Shown here: piece after piece, positions 9,857 to 17,796 of the stretch
Layout of the letters: every line of letters begins with the position of its first letter
How positions within the stretch are numbered: the stretch's first letter is position 1
Source of the DNA: Blastococcus saxobsidens
GTDB lineage: Bacteria > Actinomycetota > Actinomycetes > Mycobacteriales > Geodermatophilaceae
Assembly (NCBI RefSeq): GCF_002938435.1
Contig: NZ_POQT01000042.1
Coordinates: forward strand, 1-35,792
Length of the DNA stretch: 35,792 nt
Direction: 5' to 3'
The notes under the pieces: generated by a model
The model's database searches: none
Told to the model about the DNA's origin: nothing
The model's input: only the letters and a program-made list of their open reading frames with translations
Made by a program: the position numbers and the translations under genes

Positions 9857-9890
9857 CTGTGCTCCGAGCTACGTCGACGAGAGGAAACGC

Positions 9891-11633
9891 ATGACCACCG
9901 TGCAGTCCGCCCCGGCCCCGGCAGCCGCCAGCTGGCCGCCCGGACTCCCCCGGTCGCTGGACTACCCCGGCGTGCCGGTGGGCTCGATCCTGCGGGCTGC
10001 CGTCCGGCGCTGGGGTGACCGGCCGGCGTTCATCGACCACGACGTGCCGCTGACCTTCACGGAGTTGGGCGCACGGGCGCACGCGGTCGCCGGCTGGCTG
10101 GCCGACCACGGGGTCGGCCCGGGCGACGTCGTCGCGGTGCACATCCCCAACTGCCGGCAGTACCCGCCGCTGTACTACGGGATCATGCTGGCCGGCGCCA
10201 CGTTCTCCCCCACCAACCCGCTGCTGCCTTCCGCCGACCTCGCCGCACAGCTCGACGACGCCGGGGCGACCGTCCTGGTCACCTGGGACCAGGTGCTCCC
10301 CTTCGTGCGCGGCGCACTCGCCCAGACCTCGGTCCGCACCGTCGTGGTTACCGGGGAGGCGCACACCCTGGACTTCGCCGCCCGGCTCGGCGGCCTGGAG
10401 GACAGCGACGTCGACCTCTCCGACCTGTTGTCCGGCGATCCCACCGACCGGCAGCTGGACGCCGGCCTGGACCCCGCCGAGGCGCTGGCGCACCTGGCGT
10501 ACACCGGCGGCACCACCGGGGTGAGCAAGGGCGTGGAGCTCCCGCACCGCAACGTCGTCACCAACGTGCTGCAGTCCGGCTGCTGGACTTCCGGCTCCCT
10601 GCCGGCCCTCGACGAGCACGGCGACGTGACGCTGGAGCAGGTCGGCAGCCCCGACGAGTACCCGACCCGGCTGGGCGAGGCCCGCCTCGTCAACCTGACG
10701 CCGTGGTTCCACGCCATGGGGGCGATCGGCTACCTCAACGGCATGGTCATGGGCGGCACCACCACGATCATCCACATGCGCTTCGACCCGGTGAAGTACG
10801 TCGAGGACGCGATCCGGTACGACGTGACCGGCATCGGCGGCGCCCCACCGGTCTTCGTGGCGCTGCTGCAGGTGCCGGGCTTCGCCGACCACGACTGGTC
10901 GCGGGTGCGCGGGGTGTCCAGCGGCGCCGCCCCCCTGCCGGTCACGCTGATCGAGCGGCTGCAGGCGCTGCTGCCCAACGCCGTCATCGGTGAGGGCTAC
11001 GGGCTGACCGAGGTCACCATGCATGCCACCGGCAACCCGACGTTCCGCTCGGGCACGCGCAAGCCGGGCACGGTGGGGCTCCCGGTCTTCGACACCGAGA
11101 TCACCATCCGGCCGCTCGGCGGCGGCGACCCGCTGCCGGCCGGCGAGCGCGGCGAGGTGTGCATCCGCGGTCCGCAGGTGATGCGCGGCTACGCCCACCG
11201 GCCCGAGGCCACGGCCGAGTCGATCGACGCGGAGGGCTGGTTCCACACCGGCGACGTCGGGATCCTCGACGAGGACGGCTACCTGTCGATCGTCGACCGC
11301 ACCAAGGACATGCTGCTCTACAAGGGCTACAACGTGTTCCCGCGCGAGCTCGAGGAGATCCTCTTCGGCGTTCCGGGAGTGGCCGGCGCGGCCGTCGTCG
11401 GGCGGCCCGACGAGGGGGCCGGGGAACTCCCGGTTGCCTACGTGGTGCGCAAGGCCGACGACGCCGGCGCGGCTCTCACCGCCGAGTCGGTGATGGCCGC
11501 GGTCAACGACAAGGTGACCCCCTACAAGCGGCTGAGGGACGTGACGTTCATCGACGCCATCCCGGTCTCGGCGGCCGGGAAGGTGCTCAAGCGGGAGCTC
11601 GCGGCACGCGAACGGGAGTCGCTCCAGGCCTGA
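9891..11633 (+). CDS. Acyl-CoA synthetase (AMP-dependent ligase)
   Basis: 580 aa, full-length ANL superfamily. The P-loop YTGGTTGVSKG is at 204-214, the YGLTE motif at 370-374, TGD at 453-455, the hinge region around DRTKD 469-473, the KGYNVFP motif at 478-484 and the catalytic lysine in AAGKVLK (Lys564). It activates a carboxylic acid to acyl-AMP and then acyl-CoA. The pattern fits medium or long-chain fatty acid ligases, but chain length cannot be read from sequence. The ATG follows GAGAGGAAACGC, a clear ribosome site. The gene ends at a 16-bp hairpin and is probably monocistronic. Confidence 0.92.
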   Translation: MTTVQSAPAPAAASWPPGLPRSLDYPGVPVGSILRAAVRRWGDRPAFIDHDVPLTFTELGARAHAVAGWLADHGVGPGDVVAVHIPNCRQYPPLYYGIMLAGATFSPTNPLLPSADLAAQLDDAGATVLVTWDQVLPFVRGALAQTSVRTVVVTGEAHTLDFAARLGGLEDSDVDLSDLLSGDPTDRQLDAGLDPAEALAHLAYTGGTTGVSKGVELPHRNVVTNVLQSGCWTSGSLPALDEHGDVTLEQVGSPDEYPTRLGEARLVNLTPWFHAMGAIGYLNGMVMGGTTTIIHMRFDPVKYVEDAIRYDVTGIGGAPPVFVALLQVPGFADHDWSRVRGVSSGAAPLPVTLIERLQALLPNAVIGEGYGLTEVTMHATGNPTFRSGTRKPGTVGLPVFDTEITIRPLGGGDPLPAGERGEVCIRGPQVMRGYAHRPEATAESIDAEGWFHTGDVGILDEDGYLSIVDRTKDMLLYKGYNVFPRELEEILFGVPGVAGAAVVGRPDEGAGELPVAYVVRKADDAGAALTAESVMAAVNDKVTPYKRLRDVTFIDAIPVSAAGKVLKRELAARERESLQA

Positions 11634-11641
11634 GGAGTCGG

Positions 11642-11677
11642 GCGCGTCGTCGCACCCGTTCGGGTGCGGCGACGCGC
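11642..11677 (+). terminator. Hairpin terminator after the acyl-CoA ligase
   Basis: Sixteen bases at 11642-11657 pair with 11662-11677 with a single G-U wobble around a GTTC loop. It starts nine bases after the ligase stop codon and ends 32 bases before the channel gene start. No U-tract. Confidence 0.85.
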
Positions 11678-11696
11678 GACCTGGGCTCCCGCTCAC

Positions 11697-11702
11697 TACT
11701 GT
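11697..11702 (+). promoter_or_regulatory. -10 box TACTGT for a leaderless channel gene
   Basis: TACTGT is followed by seven bases and the GTG at 11710, so the transcript should begin at or next to the start codon. No convincing -35 is visible. Confidence 0.5.
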
Positions 11703-11709
11703 CCGCGAC

Positions 11710-12771
11710 GTGGACGAGGAGCAGCGAGGCGGTCTGGAGACCGAGCACACCGGCGTACGGATCGCCCACCTCGAGCAGTCCCCGGTCCGCCAGGTGTGGC
11801 GGCGGGTGGTCATCGCCGCGATCGTCCTGGCCGTCGTCGTCCTGATCGTCTACATCGACCGGGACGGGTACGAGGACAGCAAGGGCGGCCCCATCTCCCT
11901 GCTGGACGCGACGTACTACGCGACGGTCTCCCTCTCCACGACCGGGTACGGCGACATCACGCCCGTCACCCCCGGCGCCCGGCTGGTCAACGTCCTGCTG
12001 ATCACGCCGCTGCGCATCATGTTCCTGATCGTCCTCATCGGAACGACCCTCGAAGCGCTGACCGCCCGGTCACGCGAGGAGTTCCGCATCCGTCGCTGGA
12101 GGTCCCGCGTGCGCCAGCACGTCATCGTGTGCGGCTACGGCACCAAGGGCCGCAGCGCCATCCGCTCGCTCATCGCCAACGGCACCACGCCGGACAAGAT
12201 CGTCGTGGTCGACCCCGAGCCCCGCGCCATCGACGAGGCCAACTCGCTCGGGCTCACCGGCATCATCGGCGACGCCGGCCGCACGGAGGTCCTCCGCCGC
12301 GCGTCGGTGGAGCGGGCCCGCGCGGTCATCGTGGCGGCCAACCGGGACGACGCCTCGGTGCTCATCACCCTGACCGTGCGCCAGCTCAACCCCAGCGTGC
12401 CGATCACCACCTCGGTCCGGGAGGAGGAGAACGCCAACCTGCTCCGCCAGTCCGGCGCCGACACCGTCATCACCACGTCGGCCACCTCCGGCCGGCTGCT
12501 GGGCCTGTCCACCGACGCACCGCGCGTGGTCGCCGTCGTCGAGGACCTGGTCACCGGCGGGCAGGGCCTGGACCTGCACCAGCGTCCGGTGACCGCGGAC
12601 GAGGTGGGCCTGGGTCCCCGTCAGCTGCGCGACATCGTGCTGTCGGTGACCCGCAGCGGGCGCACGCTGCGCTTCGACGACGCGCTGATCGGCACGCTGC
12701 AGCCCGAGGACGTGCTCGTCGTGGTCAAGGCCCACGAGCCCGGCAAGCCGATGCGGCCGCCGACGCAATGA
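11710..12771 (+). CDS. Potassium channel with C-terminal RCK/TrkA domain
   Basis: 353 aa. One membrane helix at about 32-50, a pore loop with the K+ selectivity filter TTGYGD at 77-82, and a second helix at about 92-114: the two-TM Kir/MthK layout. A cytosolic RCK (TrkA-N) Rossmann domain follows, with GYGTKG at 142-147 and a VVVDPEP strand end that would bind nucleotide. The rest (about 260-345) fits a TrkA-C-like domain. It would conduct K+ across the plasma membrane under ligand control. The GTG at 11710 has no ribosome site but sits seven bases after a -10 box. It converges with the cyclase gene; two hairpins lie between. Confidence 0.9.
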   Translation: MDEEQRGGLETEHTGVRIAHLEQSPVRQVWRRVVIAAIVLAVVVLIVYIDRDGYEDSKGGPISLLDATYYATVSLSTTGYGDITPVTPGARLVNVLLITPLRIMFLIVLIGTTLEALTARSREEFRIRRWRSRVRQHVIVCGYGTKGRSAIRSLIANGTTPDKIVVVDPEPRAIDEANSLGLTGIIGDAGRTEVLRRASVERARAVIVAANRDDASVLITLTVRQLNPSVPITTSVREEENANLLRQSGADTVITTSATSGRLLGLSTDAPRVVAVVEDLVTGGQGLDLHQRPVTADEVGLGPRQLRDIVLSVTRSGRTLRFDDALIGTLQPEDVLVVVKAHEPGKPMRPPTQ

Positions 12772-12847
12772 CACTGCGATCCTCCGGATCGCACCGCCTC
12801 CAACTGCCGTTCCCCCGCTGATCTGAGCCGTTTCGTCGTGCCTGCGC

Positions 12848-12863
12848 GGACCCCTCCGGGGCC
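12848..12863. terminator. Hairpin 1 in the channel/cyclase intergenic region
   Basis: GG-A-CCCC / GGGG-CC with a TCC loop and a bulged A. It belongs to the repeated unit 12848-12876 and lies 77 bases beyond the channel stop. It probably acts with hairpin 2 in ending both convergent transcripts. Confidence 0.55.
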
Positions 12864-12953
12864 CACTCGGCACGACAAGGCAGCCAGGGTCTCCTCTGGG
12901 GAGCCTCCGGCCCCCCGTCGTCGGGACCCGCTCCGCGGAGCCAGGCCGTCCCT

Positions 12954-12973
12954 CGGGGACCCTTCGGGCCCCG
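12954..12973. terminator. Hairpin 2, convergent terminator
   Basis: CGGGG-A-CCC / GGG-CCCCG with a TTC loop, ending 12 bases before the cyclase stop codon at 12985. Its symmetry suits both strands. Confidence 0.65.
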
Positions 12974-12984
12974 CTCGGCACGAC

Positions 12985-14520
12985 CTACGCGAGCACCCAG
13001 GTCTTCGTGGGCTCGTCACGGCCCCGTAGTTCGATCTCCCTGCCGGGTGCCCAGTGGGGTCGCTCGTCGGCTCCGGCGGTGAGGACCGTGGGCTCGCTGG
13101 CCACCGCGCGGCCGGGGTGGTCCTTGGCCAGCTCGGTGAGCCGGGCGGCCTCGTTCACCGGGTCCCCGATGACCGTGTACTCCAGCCGGCTGGCCGCCCC
13201 GACCTGCCCGGCCCACACCCGGCCGCAGGCCACGCCGACGCCGACGTCGACCTCGCCGGCATCGGCCACGGCCGCGCAGATCCGGCGGGCGGCCCGCAGC
13301 GCCGCGCCGGCCGGATCGGGGTGGTCGGTGGGGGCGCCGAACACGCACAGGGCGGCGTCGCCCTCGAACTTGTTCACCAGTCCGCCCTCGCCCTCGATCG
13401 TGTCGACGACGATCTCGAAGAACCGGTTGAGCAGCCCGACCATCTCCTCGGGGCCGGTGCGGCGCACCAGCGACGTGGAGCCGGCGATGTCGACGAACAG
13501 CGCGGCGACGGTGCGCTCCTCACCGCCGAGCGAGACGCCGGTCGCGAGAGCCCGCTGGGCGACGCTGGTGCCCACGTGCCGGCCGAACAGGTCGCGCAGC
13601 CGCTCCCGCTCGGCCAGGCCGGCGGCCATCGAGTTGACGCCTTCCTGCAGCAGCCCGATCTCGCCGGCGTCGTCCACCACGACGTCGACCTCGTAGTCCC
13701 CGGAACCCACCTGCTGCACGGCCTGGCGCAGCTCCCGCAGCGGCTGGCCGACGGCACGGGCGATGAGCAGGGTGGCCAGCGCCCCGACCAGGAGCGCGAC
13801 CACCACCAGGAAGACGACGGCGTTCCTGCCCGGCCCACCCGGGTTGCTCGGGTCCAGGTGGAGCAGGACGACGCCGAGCATCGGCACGCCGCTGGTGAGG
13901 CCCCAGGTGAGCAGCAGCCGGATCCGGACGCCCAGCGTCAGGGCGCCGACGGGCGGGTGCTCGGCCAGCGCCCGCGCGGTGACGGCCCGCGCCACGCGGG
14001 CGACGAGCAGGTAGGTGACACCGGCGGTGACCACGCCGCCGAGGATCACCACGACGGCGACGCGTGCCCCGACCCGTGCATCGGGGAAGGAGAAGGCCGC
14101 CACCGTGCCCATGAGGATCGCGGCGATGAACCAGACGCAGGCGGCGATCAGCGCGGTGTCCAGCGGCAGCCGCAGCGCGTGCCGGGCCTCCTCGCGGGTG
14201 GGCGCGCGGCCGGCCATGAGCCAGCGGTTCGTGACGCGCTGGCGCCGCAGACCGGCGACCGTGGCCGCCGGGAGGGCGACCACGAGGTAGGCCGCGGCGG
14301 CCCAGAGCACCTCGGCTCGCCCGGATCGGCCGCTGCCGTCCTCGACGCCGAGCAGCAGCAGGATCACGGTGCCGACGCCGACCATGTTCGAGACCAGCAC
14401 CAGCGAGACGATCACCGGCACGGCCAGCCGCCCGCTCGGGGCCCAGGTGGCCAGGAACGCCAGCCGACGCCGCGCGCCGTCCCGCGCCTCCGTGCGGAGG
14501 CCGGGGCCGTGGTCGGTCAC
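12985..14520 (-). CDS. Membrane adenylate/guanylate cyclase with HAMP domain
   Basis: 511 aa, with the architecture of the mycobacterial Rv1318c-Rv1320c group: six membrane segments (about 33-58, 71-90, 121-143, 152-174, 202-222, 233-255), a HAMP linker (about 255-310) and a class III cyclase domain (about 335-460). Catalytic positions are present: metal-binding Asp344 in FVDIAGS, Lys384 and Asp388 in NKFEGD, and Asn456 and Arg460 in VNEAAR. Substrate choice is likely ATP because of the lysine, though this is inferred. It should turn a membrane signal into a cyclic nucleotide. The start is GTG 14520, with no strong ribosome site; palindromes lie just upstream. Confidence 0.92.
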   Translation of the reverse strand: MTDHGPGLRTEARDGARRRLAFLATWAPSGRLAVPVIVSLVLVSNMVGVGTVILLLLGVEDGSGRSGRAEVLWAAAAYLVVALPAATVAGLRRQRVTNRWLMAGRAPTREEARHALRLPLDTALIAACVWFIAAILMGTVAAFSFPDARVGARVAVVVILGGVVTAGVTYLLVARVARAVTARALAEHPPVGALTLGVRIRLLLTWGLTSGVPMLGVVLLHLDPSNPGGPGRNAVVFLVVVALLVGALATLLIARAVGQPLRELRQAVQQVGSGDYEVDVVVDDAGEIGLLQEGVNSMAAGLAERERLRDLFGRHVGTSVAQRALATGVSLGGEERTVAALFVDIAGSTSLVRRTGPEEMVGLLNRFFEIVVDTIEGEGGLVNKFEGDAALCVFGAPTDHPDPAGAALRAARRICAAVADAGEVDVGVGVACGRVWAGQVGAASRLEYTVIGDPVNEAARLTELAKDHPGRAVASEPTVLTAGADERPHWAPGREIELRGRDEPTKTWVLA

Positions 14521-14542
14521 GGTCGGCGCAACGAGGGCTGCC

Positions 14543-14581
14543 GGTCCCGGGTTCCGGGACCTCCCCCGATCGTGATCACGA
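14543..14581. promoter_or_regulatory. Two palindromes upstream of the cyclase gene
   Basis: GGTCCCGG-GTT-CCGGGACC (14543-14561) is a perfect 8-bp hairpin. TCGTGATCACGA (14570-14581) is a perfect 12-base palindrome. Both lie within 65 bases upstream of the minus-strand cyclase start and away from the divergent hydrolase. One may be a leader structure and the other a regulator site; the regulator is unknown. Confidence 0.4.
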
Positions 14582-14732
14582 CGTCATGGTGCGCGATCGC
14601 CGTCGGCTGCACCTCCCCGGTTCCCCGAACGGAGGACGTGCGCGTCGGACGACGGCGCTCGCGGCCGCTCGGGATGACGGTGGCCTGCCCTACGGTGACC
14701 GCCGACACCCACCGCCACCCGTGGAGGCACCC

Positions 14733-15293
14733 GTGACCGCTCTGGAGAACCGTCCGCGCACCGCCCTGCTGGTGATCGACGTGCAGAACGGCGTCGTCGG
14801 GGAGGCCTGGGAACGCGATCGCGTGGTGGCCAACATCCGGCAGCTCGTGGACCGGGCGCGCAGCGAGGACGTGCCGGTCCTGTGGGTGCAGCACTCCGAC
14901 GACGGGCTGCCGCAGGGCTCGCCGGAGTGGGAGTACGTCCCCGAACTGGAGCGGCTGGAGGCGGAGCCGCTGGTGCACAAGACCTACGGCGACTCCTTCG
15001 AGGCCACCGACCTGGAGGAGCGCCTGGCCGAGCGCGGCGTCGGACGGCTCGTGATCGCCGGTGCGCAGACCGACGCCTGCATCCGGTCGACTCTGCACGG
15101 CGCCCTGGTGCGCGGCTACGACACGACGCTGGTGGCCGACGCGCACACCACCGAGGACATGCGCCAGTGGGGCGTCCCGATCGGCCCGGCGGAGGCCATC
15201 GCGTACACCAACTCCTACTGGGGGTTCGCCTCCGCGCCGGGTCGCACGGGCAGCGTCGTGCCGACCGCGGAGGTGGACTTCTCCGGCGTCTGA
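14733..15293 (+). CDS. Cysteine hydrolase, isochorismatase family
   Basis: 186 aa. The full isochorismatase-like triad is visible: Asp16 (LLVIDVQNG), Lys83 (VHKTYGDSF) and Cys116 (GAQTDACIRST). Such enzymes hydrolyse amides or enol ethers (nicotinamide, N-carbamoyl compounds, isochorismate); the substrate cannot be fixed here. The GTG at 14733 is chosen because GGAGG lies six bases upstream. A longer frame to 14586 has no such support. A TACGGT -10 at 14691-14696 would give a leader of about 30 bases. A GNAT gene follows 56 bases downstream with its own promoter. Confidence 0.88.
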   Translation: MTALENRPRTALLVIDVQNGVVGEAWERDRVVANIRQLVDRARSEDVPVLWVQHSDDGLPQGSPEWEYVPELERLEAEPLVHKTYGDSFEATDLEERLAERGVGRLVIAGAQTDACIRSTLHGALVRGYDTTLVADAHTTEDMRQWGVPIGPAEAIAYTNSYWGFASAPGRTGSVVPTAEVDFSGV

Positions 15294-15337
15294 CCGGCCG
15301 GCGCCGCTTCCGGCCGGAAACCGCTCGACCCCCGATC

Positions 15338-15343
15338 TACGGT
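15338..15343 (+). promoter_or_regulatory. -10 box TACGGT for a leaderless GNAT gene
   Basis: TACGGT lies six bases before the ATG at 15350. No ribosome site fits in between, so leaderless translation is expected. Confidence 0.5.
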
Positions 15344-15349
15344 GCAGTG

Positions 15350-15820
15350 ATGACCACCGGTCCGCGCATCGAGCCGATCACGCCGGCCAACGTCGAGGCC
15401 GCGATGGCCATCCGCGTGCGCCCCGACCAGGAGCACGCGGTCGATCCGGTCGCGACGTCGCTGGCCGAGGCGTACGCGCACGGTGAGGTCGCCTGGCCGC
15501 GGCTGATCGTCGACGGCGACCGCCCGGTCGGCTTCCTCATGGCGTTCCTGGACATCGACTGGCTCGGGAACGGCACCCGGTCCGACGTCCGCTCGGGGCT
15601 GTGGCGGCTCAACATCGCCGCCGACGAGCAGGGCCGCGGCTACGGTCGGTTCGCGGTCGAGGCGGTGGCCGCGGAGATCCGCCGTCGCGGGGGCACGACG
15701 CTGTTCACCACCTACCACCCGGGCGAGGACGGGCCGGGCGCGTTCTACCTCCGCCTCGGGTTCCGGCCGACCGGCGAGACCTCCGGCGACCAGACGGTGG
15801 CCGTGCTGGACCTGGACTGA
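15350..15820 (+). CDS. GNAT family N-acetyltransferase
   Basis: 156 aa. The acetyl-CoA binding loop is DEQGRGYGRFAVEAV at about 91-105, after a WRLNIAAD strand, and the C-terminal FYLRLGFRPTGE segment is typical of GNAT enzymes. It would transfer an acetyl group to an amine; the substrate is unknown. The start is ATG 15350 within a longer frame, supported by the -10 box six bases upstream. It ends 12 bases before a very strong bidirectional terminator that it shares with tmRNA. Confidence 0.85.
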   Translation: MTTGPRIEPITPANVEAAMAIRVRPDQEHAVDPVATSLAEAYAHGEVAWPRLIVDGDRPVGFLMAFLDIDWLGNGTRSDVRSGLWRLNIAADEQGRGYGRFAVEAVAAEIRRRGGTTLFTTYHPGEDGPGAFYLRLGFRPTGETSGDQTVAVLDLD

Positions 15821-15831
15821 CCCAGGACGCA

Positions 15832-15863
15832 CGAGAGCCCCGGTCAGCCGACCGGGGCTCTCG
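15832..15863. terminator. Bidirectional terminator between GNAT and tmRNA
   Basis: A perfect 14-bp stem (CGAGAGCCCCGGTC with its complement) closes on an AGCC loop. It ends 14 bases from the tmRNA 3' end and begins 12 bases past the GNAT stop, serving both convergent genes. Confidence 0.9.
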
Positions 15864-15876
15864 CACGCAACAGGGG

Positions 15877-16252
15877 TGGTGGAGGTGGCGGGAATCGAAC
15901 CCGCGTCCTTCGACGTATGGCCAGGGCTTCTCCGAGCGCAGTCCGCTGTCGCCTCTGCTCGACCCCATCGATCACACGGACATGTTCGATGTGACGGGCC
16001 CAGTCGCTGTTGGGTGTCCCCCACGTGTCCGCGACCGGCACGTGCGGTGAGTCATCTAGCTGATGCCAGGATCCGGGCCGATGACGAACCCGGGCTGACA
16101 GACTCGCTCAGCTACCGTCAGGCAGCAAGAGCGAAGTCGCCGCGCTTAGCGTCGGCATTTGTGGTTTGCGACGGGTGGTTAACGAGATCATCGTCGCCTT
16201 CCTCGGCTCGCTTCCCCTGGTCAAGCGACCGAAGTCGAGACCATTCACCCCC
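15877..16252 (-). ncRNA. ssrA: Transfer-messenger RNA
   Basis: 376 nt. The 5' end GGGGGTGAATGG pairs over seven bases (GGGGGTG with CACCTCC, one G-U) with the 3' end, which encodes CCA. The T-arm GCGGG-TTCGATT-CCCGC is intact next to it. The 5' tRNA-like half reads GTCTCGACTTCGGTCGCTTG as in other tmRNAs. An internal reading frame on the same strand encodes the degradation tag. With SmpB (encoded 8 kb away) and alanyl-tRNA synthetase it rescues stalled ribosomes. A TACGCT -10-like hexamer at 16270-16275 would place the start about 10 nt before the mature end, consistent with RNase P trimming. Confidence 0.96.
16118..16156 (-). other. tmRNA tag-peptide reading frame
   Basis: Twelve codons and TGA encode ADAKRGDFALAA, preceded in the tagged protein by the alanine carried on tmRNA. 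It has the ADxKRxDFALAA form seen in other actinobacterial tags and ends in the ALAA protease signal. The resume codon is taken as GCC at 16156-16154 by that similarity. Confidence 0.8.
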
Positions 16253-16353
16253 TGTGTAGTTGTGCAGACAGCGTAACGGAGCGGGCAAGGCCGATGTTCC
16301 GCCGCGTCTCCGGCCGGCCGAGTGGGCAGCTGCTGTCGCTCGACACGCCGCGG

Positions 16354-16372
16354 GTCGGCGTGCCGGGCAGCA
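16354..16372 (-). terminator. Probable corA terminator
   Basis: CACGCCG and CGGCGTG form a 7-bp stem around CGGGT, 34 bases beyond the CorA stop codon. The remaining sequence between here and the tmRNA 5' end (16253-16353) presumably contains the tmRNA promoter; no gene is seen. Confidence 0.5.
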
Positions 16373-16405
16373 TCGACTGCGCACTCGACGCGCGCGGGCG
16401 GTGCG

Positions 16406-17548
16406 TCAGATCCAGTCGCGGCGCTTGAAGACGGCGTACAGCGTTCCGCTGACGCCGACCATCGCCACCAGCGCGAGCGGGTAACCCCACGCCCAGTGCA
16501 GCTCCGGCATGTGGTCGAAGTTCATCCCGTACACCGTCCCGACCAGGGTCGGCGCGAAGAGGATGGCCGCCCACGCGGAGATCTTCTTGACCTCCTCGCC
16601 CTGCGCGATCGAGGCCTCGGTGAGCTCGCGGATCTCCTCGTTCTGCCGCTGCGCCACAAGGGTGGCGTTCACCGTGAGGATGTCGCGCAACTGGAGCCGG
16701 AAGGCCTCCACCCGCTCGTTCACCTGGACCACGTGGTCGGCGACGTCGCGCAGGTAGCTGCGCAGCTCCTCGTCGACGCCGTACTTGTCGAAGCCGGCCG
16801 TGATGGCGGCGAGGATCCCGGTCAGCGGCTGCGCGGCCCGCTGGAACTCCAGCACCTCCTGCGAGAGCTCGTAGATGCGCCGGGAGACCCCCGGGTCACC
16901 ACCGAACACCTGGGTCTCGATCTCGTCGATGTCGTTGGCCAGCCCGTCGACCACCGGCCGGTACCCGTCGACGACGGCGTCCAGCGTCGCGTAGAGCACC
17001 GCCTCGCTGCCCTTGGCCAGCAGCGCGGGGTCGCTCTCCAGCCGGCGCCGCACCCGGGACAGGTCCGGCGACTCGCTGTGCCGCACGGTGATCGCGAAGT
17101 CGCGGCCGAGGAACAGGTGCAGCTCCCCGAACTCGACCTCCTCGGCCGCGTCCACGTAGCGGGCGGCCTTGAGGACGACGAACAGCGTGCTGCCGTAGCG
17201 CTCGAACTTCGGCCGCTGGTGGGCCTTGATCGCGTCCTCGACGGCCAGCTCGGGCAGGTCGAACAGCTCCGCCAGCGAACCGAGCTCCCCGGGTTCGGGC
17301 CGGTACAGGCCCAGCCAGGCCAGCCGCTCCTCGCCGAGCGAGAGCTCCTCGCGGCTCTCCTCCGCCGTGGCCGGCGTGGCCACCCGGCGGCCGTCGGAGT
17401 AGACGGCGTTGTCCACCATCCGGGACGGCGCCGGCGGGGCCGGCGGCGCGGGTGCGGGCGGGCGGTGGACGGGCGGGACCAGTTCCGGCCGCGGACGGCG
17501 GGTGAGGGTGGACAGGGCGGTCAACGGCACGCGGCGGCGTTCGACCAT
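16406..17548 (-). CDS. CorA family magnesium/cobalt transporter
   Basis: 380 aa. A long acidic cytosolic domain with extended helices leads to two C-terminal membrane helices. The signature YGMNF at 340-344 closes the first, and the protein ends in the usual basic KRRDWI tail. It should form a pentameric channel for Mg2+ (perhaps Co2+ or Ni2+). The first about 45 residues are proline-rich (PPVHRPPAPAPP) and specific to this protein. The ATG has GGGAG about eight bases upstream. An alternative start at Met44 (MVDNAVYSDG) would drop the proline-rich part. Confidence 0.9.
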   Translation of the reverse strand: MVERRRVPLTALSTLTRRPRPELVPPVHRPPAPAPPAPPAPSRMVDNAVYSDGRRVATPATAEESREELSLGEERLAWLGLYRPEPGELGSLAELFDLPELAVEDAIKAHQRPKFERYGSTLFVVLKAARYVDAAEEVEFGELHLFLGRDFAITVRHSESPDLSRVRRRLESDPALLAKGSEAVLYATLDAVVDGYRPVVDGLANDIDEIETQVFGGDPGVSRRIYELSQEVLEFQRAAQPLTGILAAITAGFDKYGVDEELRSYLRDVADHVVQVNERVEAFRLQLRDILTVNATLVAQRQNEEIRELTEASIAQGEEVKKISAWAAILFAPTLVGTVYGMNFDHMPELHWAWGYPLALVAMVGVSGTLYAVFKRRDWI

Positions 17549-17644
17549 GACGGGCTCCCGGGACGACGGTGTGGCGGGGTGCTGACGGCCACCCTTCAGG
17601 GGCCCGCGGCGAGCCTGCGAGGCGTGGGGGGAAGGGTGGTCCTT

Positions 17645-17776
17645 CTACTCGGGTTCGGTACTCGGAGGTTCGCTGCGCACGACGTCCTCCTCCCGGTCCC
17701 GGCCACCGTCCTCGTGACACGGCCGTCGCCCATGGTCCCACGGCCGGCGGGCGGTCTTGCGGGTGTCGTCGCTCAC
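17645..17776 (-). CDS. Small charged hypothetical ORF after the SLC13 gene
   Basis: 43 codons from GTG 17776, 20 bases downstream of the SLC13 stop on the same strand. It reads MSDDTRKTARRPWDHG then an acidic, Glu/Asp-rich tail. The ribosome site is weak (GGCGG). About four fifths of its third positions are G or C, which suggests but does not prove coding. I recognise no family. If real, it is a soluble accessory peptide co-transcribed with the permease. Confidence 0.35.
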   Translation of the reverse strand: MSDDTRKTARRPWDHGRRPCHEDGGRDREEDVVRSEPPSTEPE

Positions 17777-17796
17777 ACGGGTGAGCCGCCGGCGGG

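Larger units (their letters stand above)
12848..12984. repeat. Direct repeat pair in a convergent intergenic region
   Basis: The unit at 12848-12876 (GGACCCCTCC... ending CTCGGCACGAC) recurs, slightly diverged, at 12957-12984 (GGACCCTTCG... ending CTCGGCACGAC). Each unit contains a hairpin with the same bulged-A design. A third, inverted GTCGTGCC at 12836-12843 matches the GGCACGAC ends. The 213-base gap between the two stop codons is almost entirely made of such elements and contains no gene. Confidence 0.6.

Noticed and set aside
9786..11813. A 675-codon minus-strand frame opposite the acyl-CoA ligase.
   Set aside because: It is a shadow of the ligase frame with low-complexity composition; the plus strand has all ANL motifs.
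16118..16170. Apparent frame break in the tmRNA tag: a GTCGCAAAC string looks like the enterobacterial resume point, but its GCA frame hits a TAA after seven codons.
   Set aside because: The frame starting at GCC 16156 gives ADAKRGDFALAA, which fits the ADxKRxDFALAA form of other actinobacterial tags, so no frameshift is needed.
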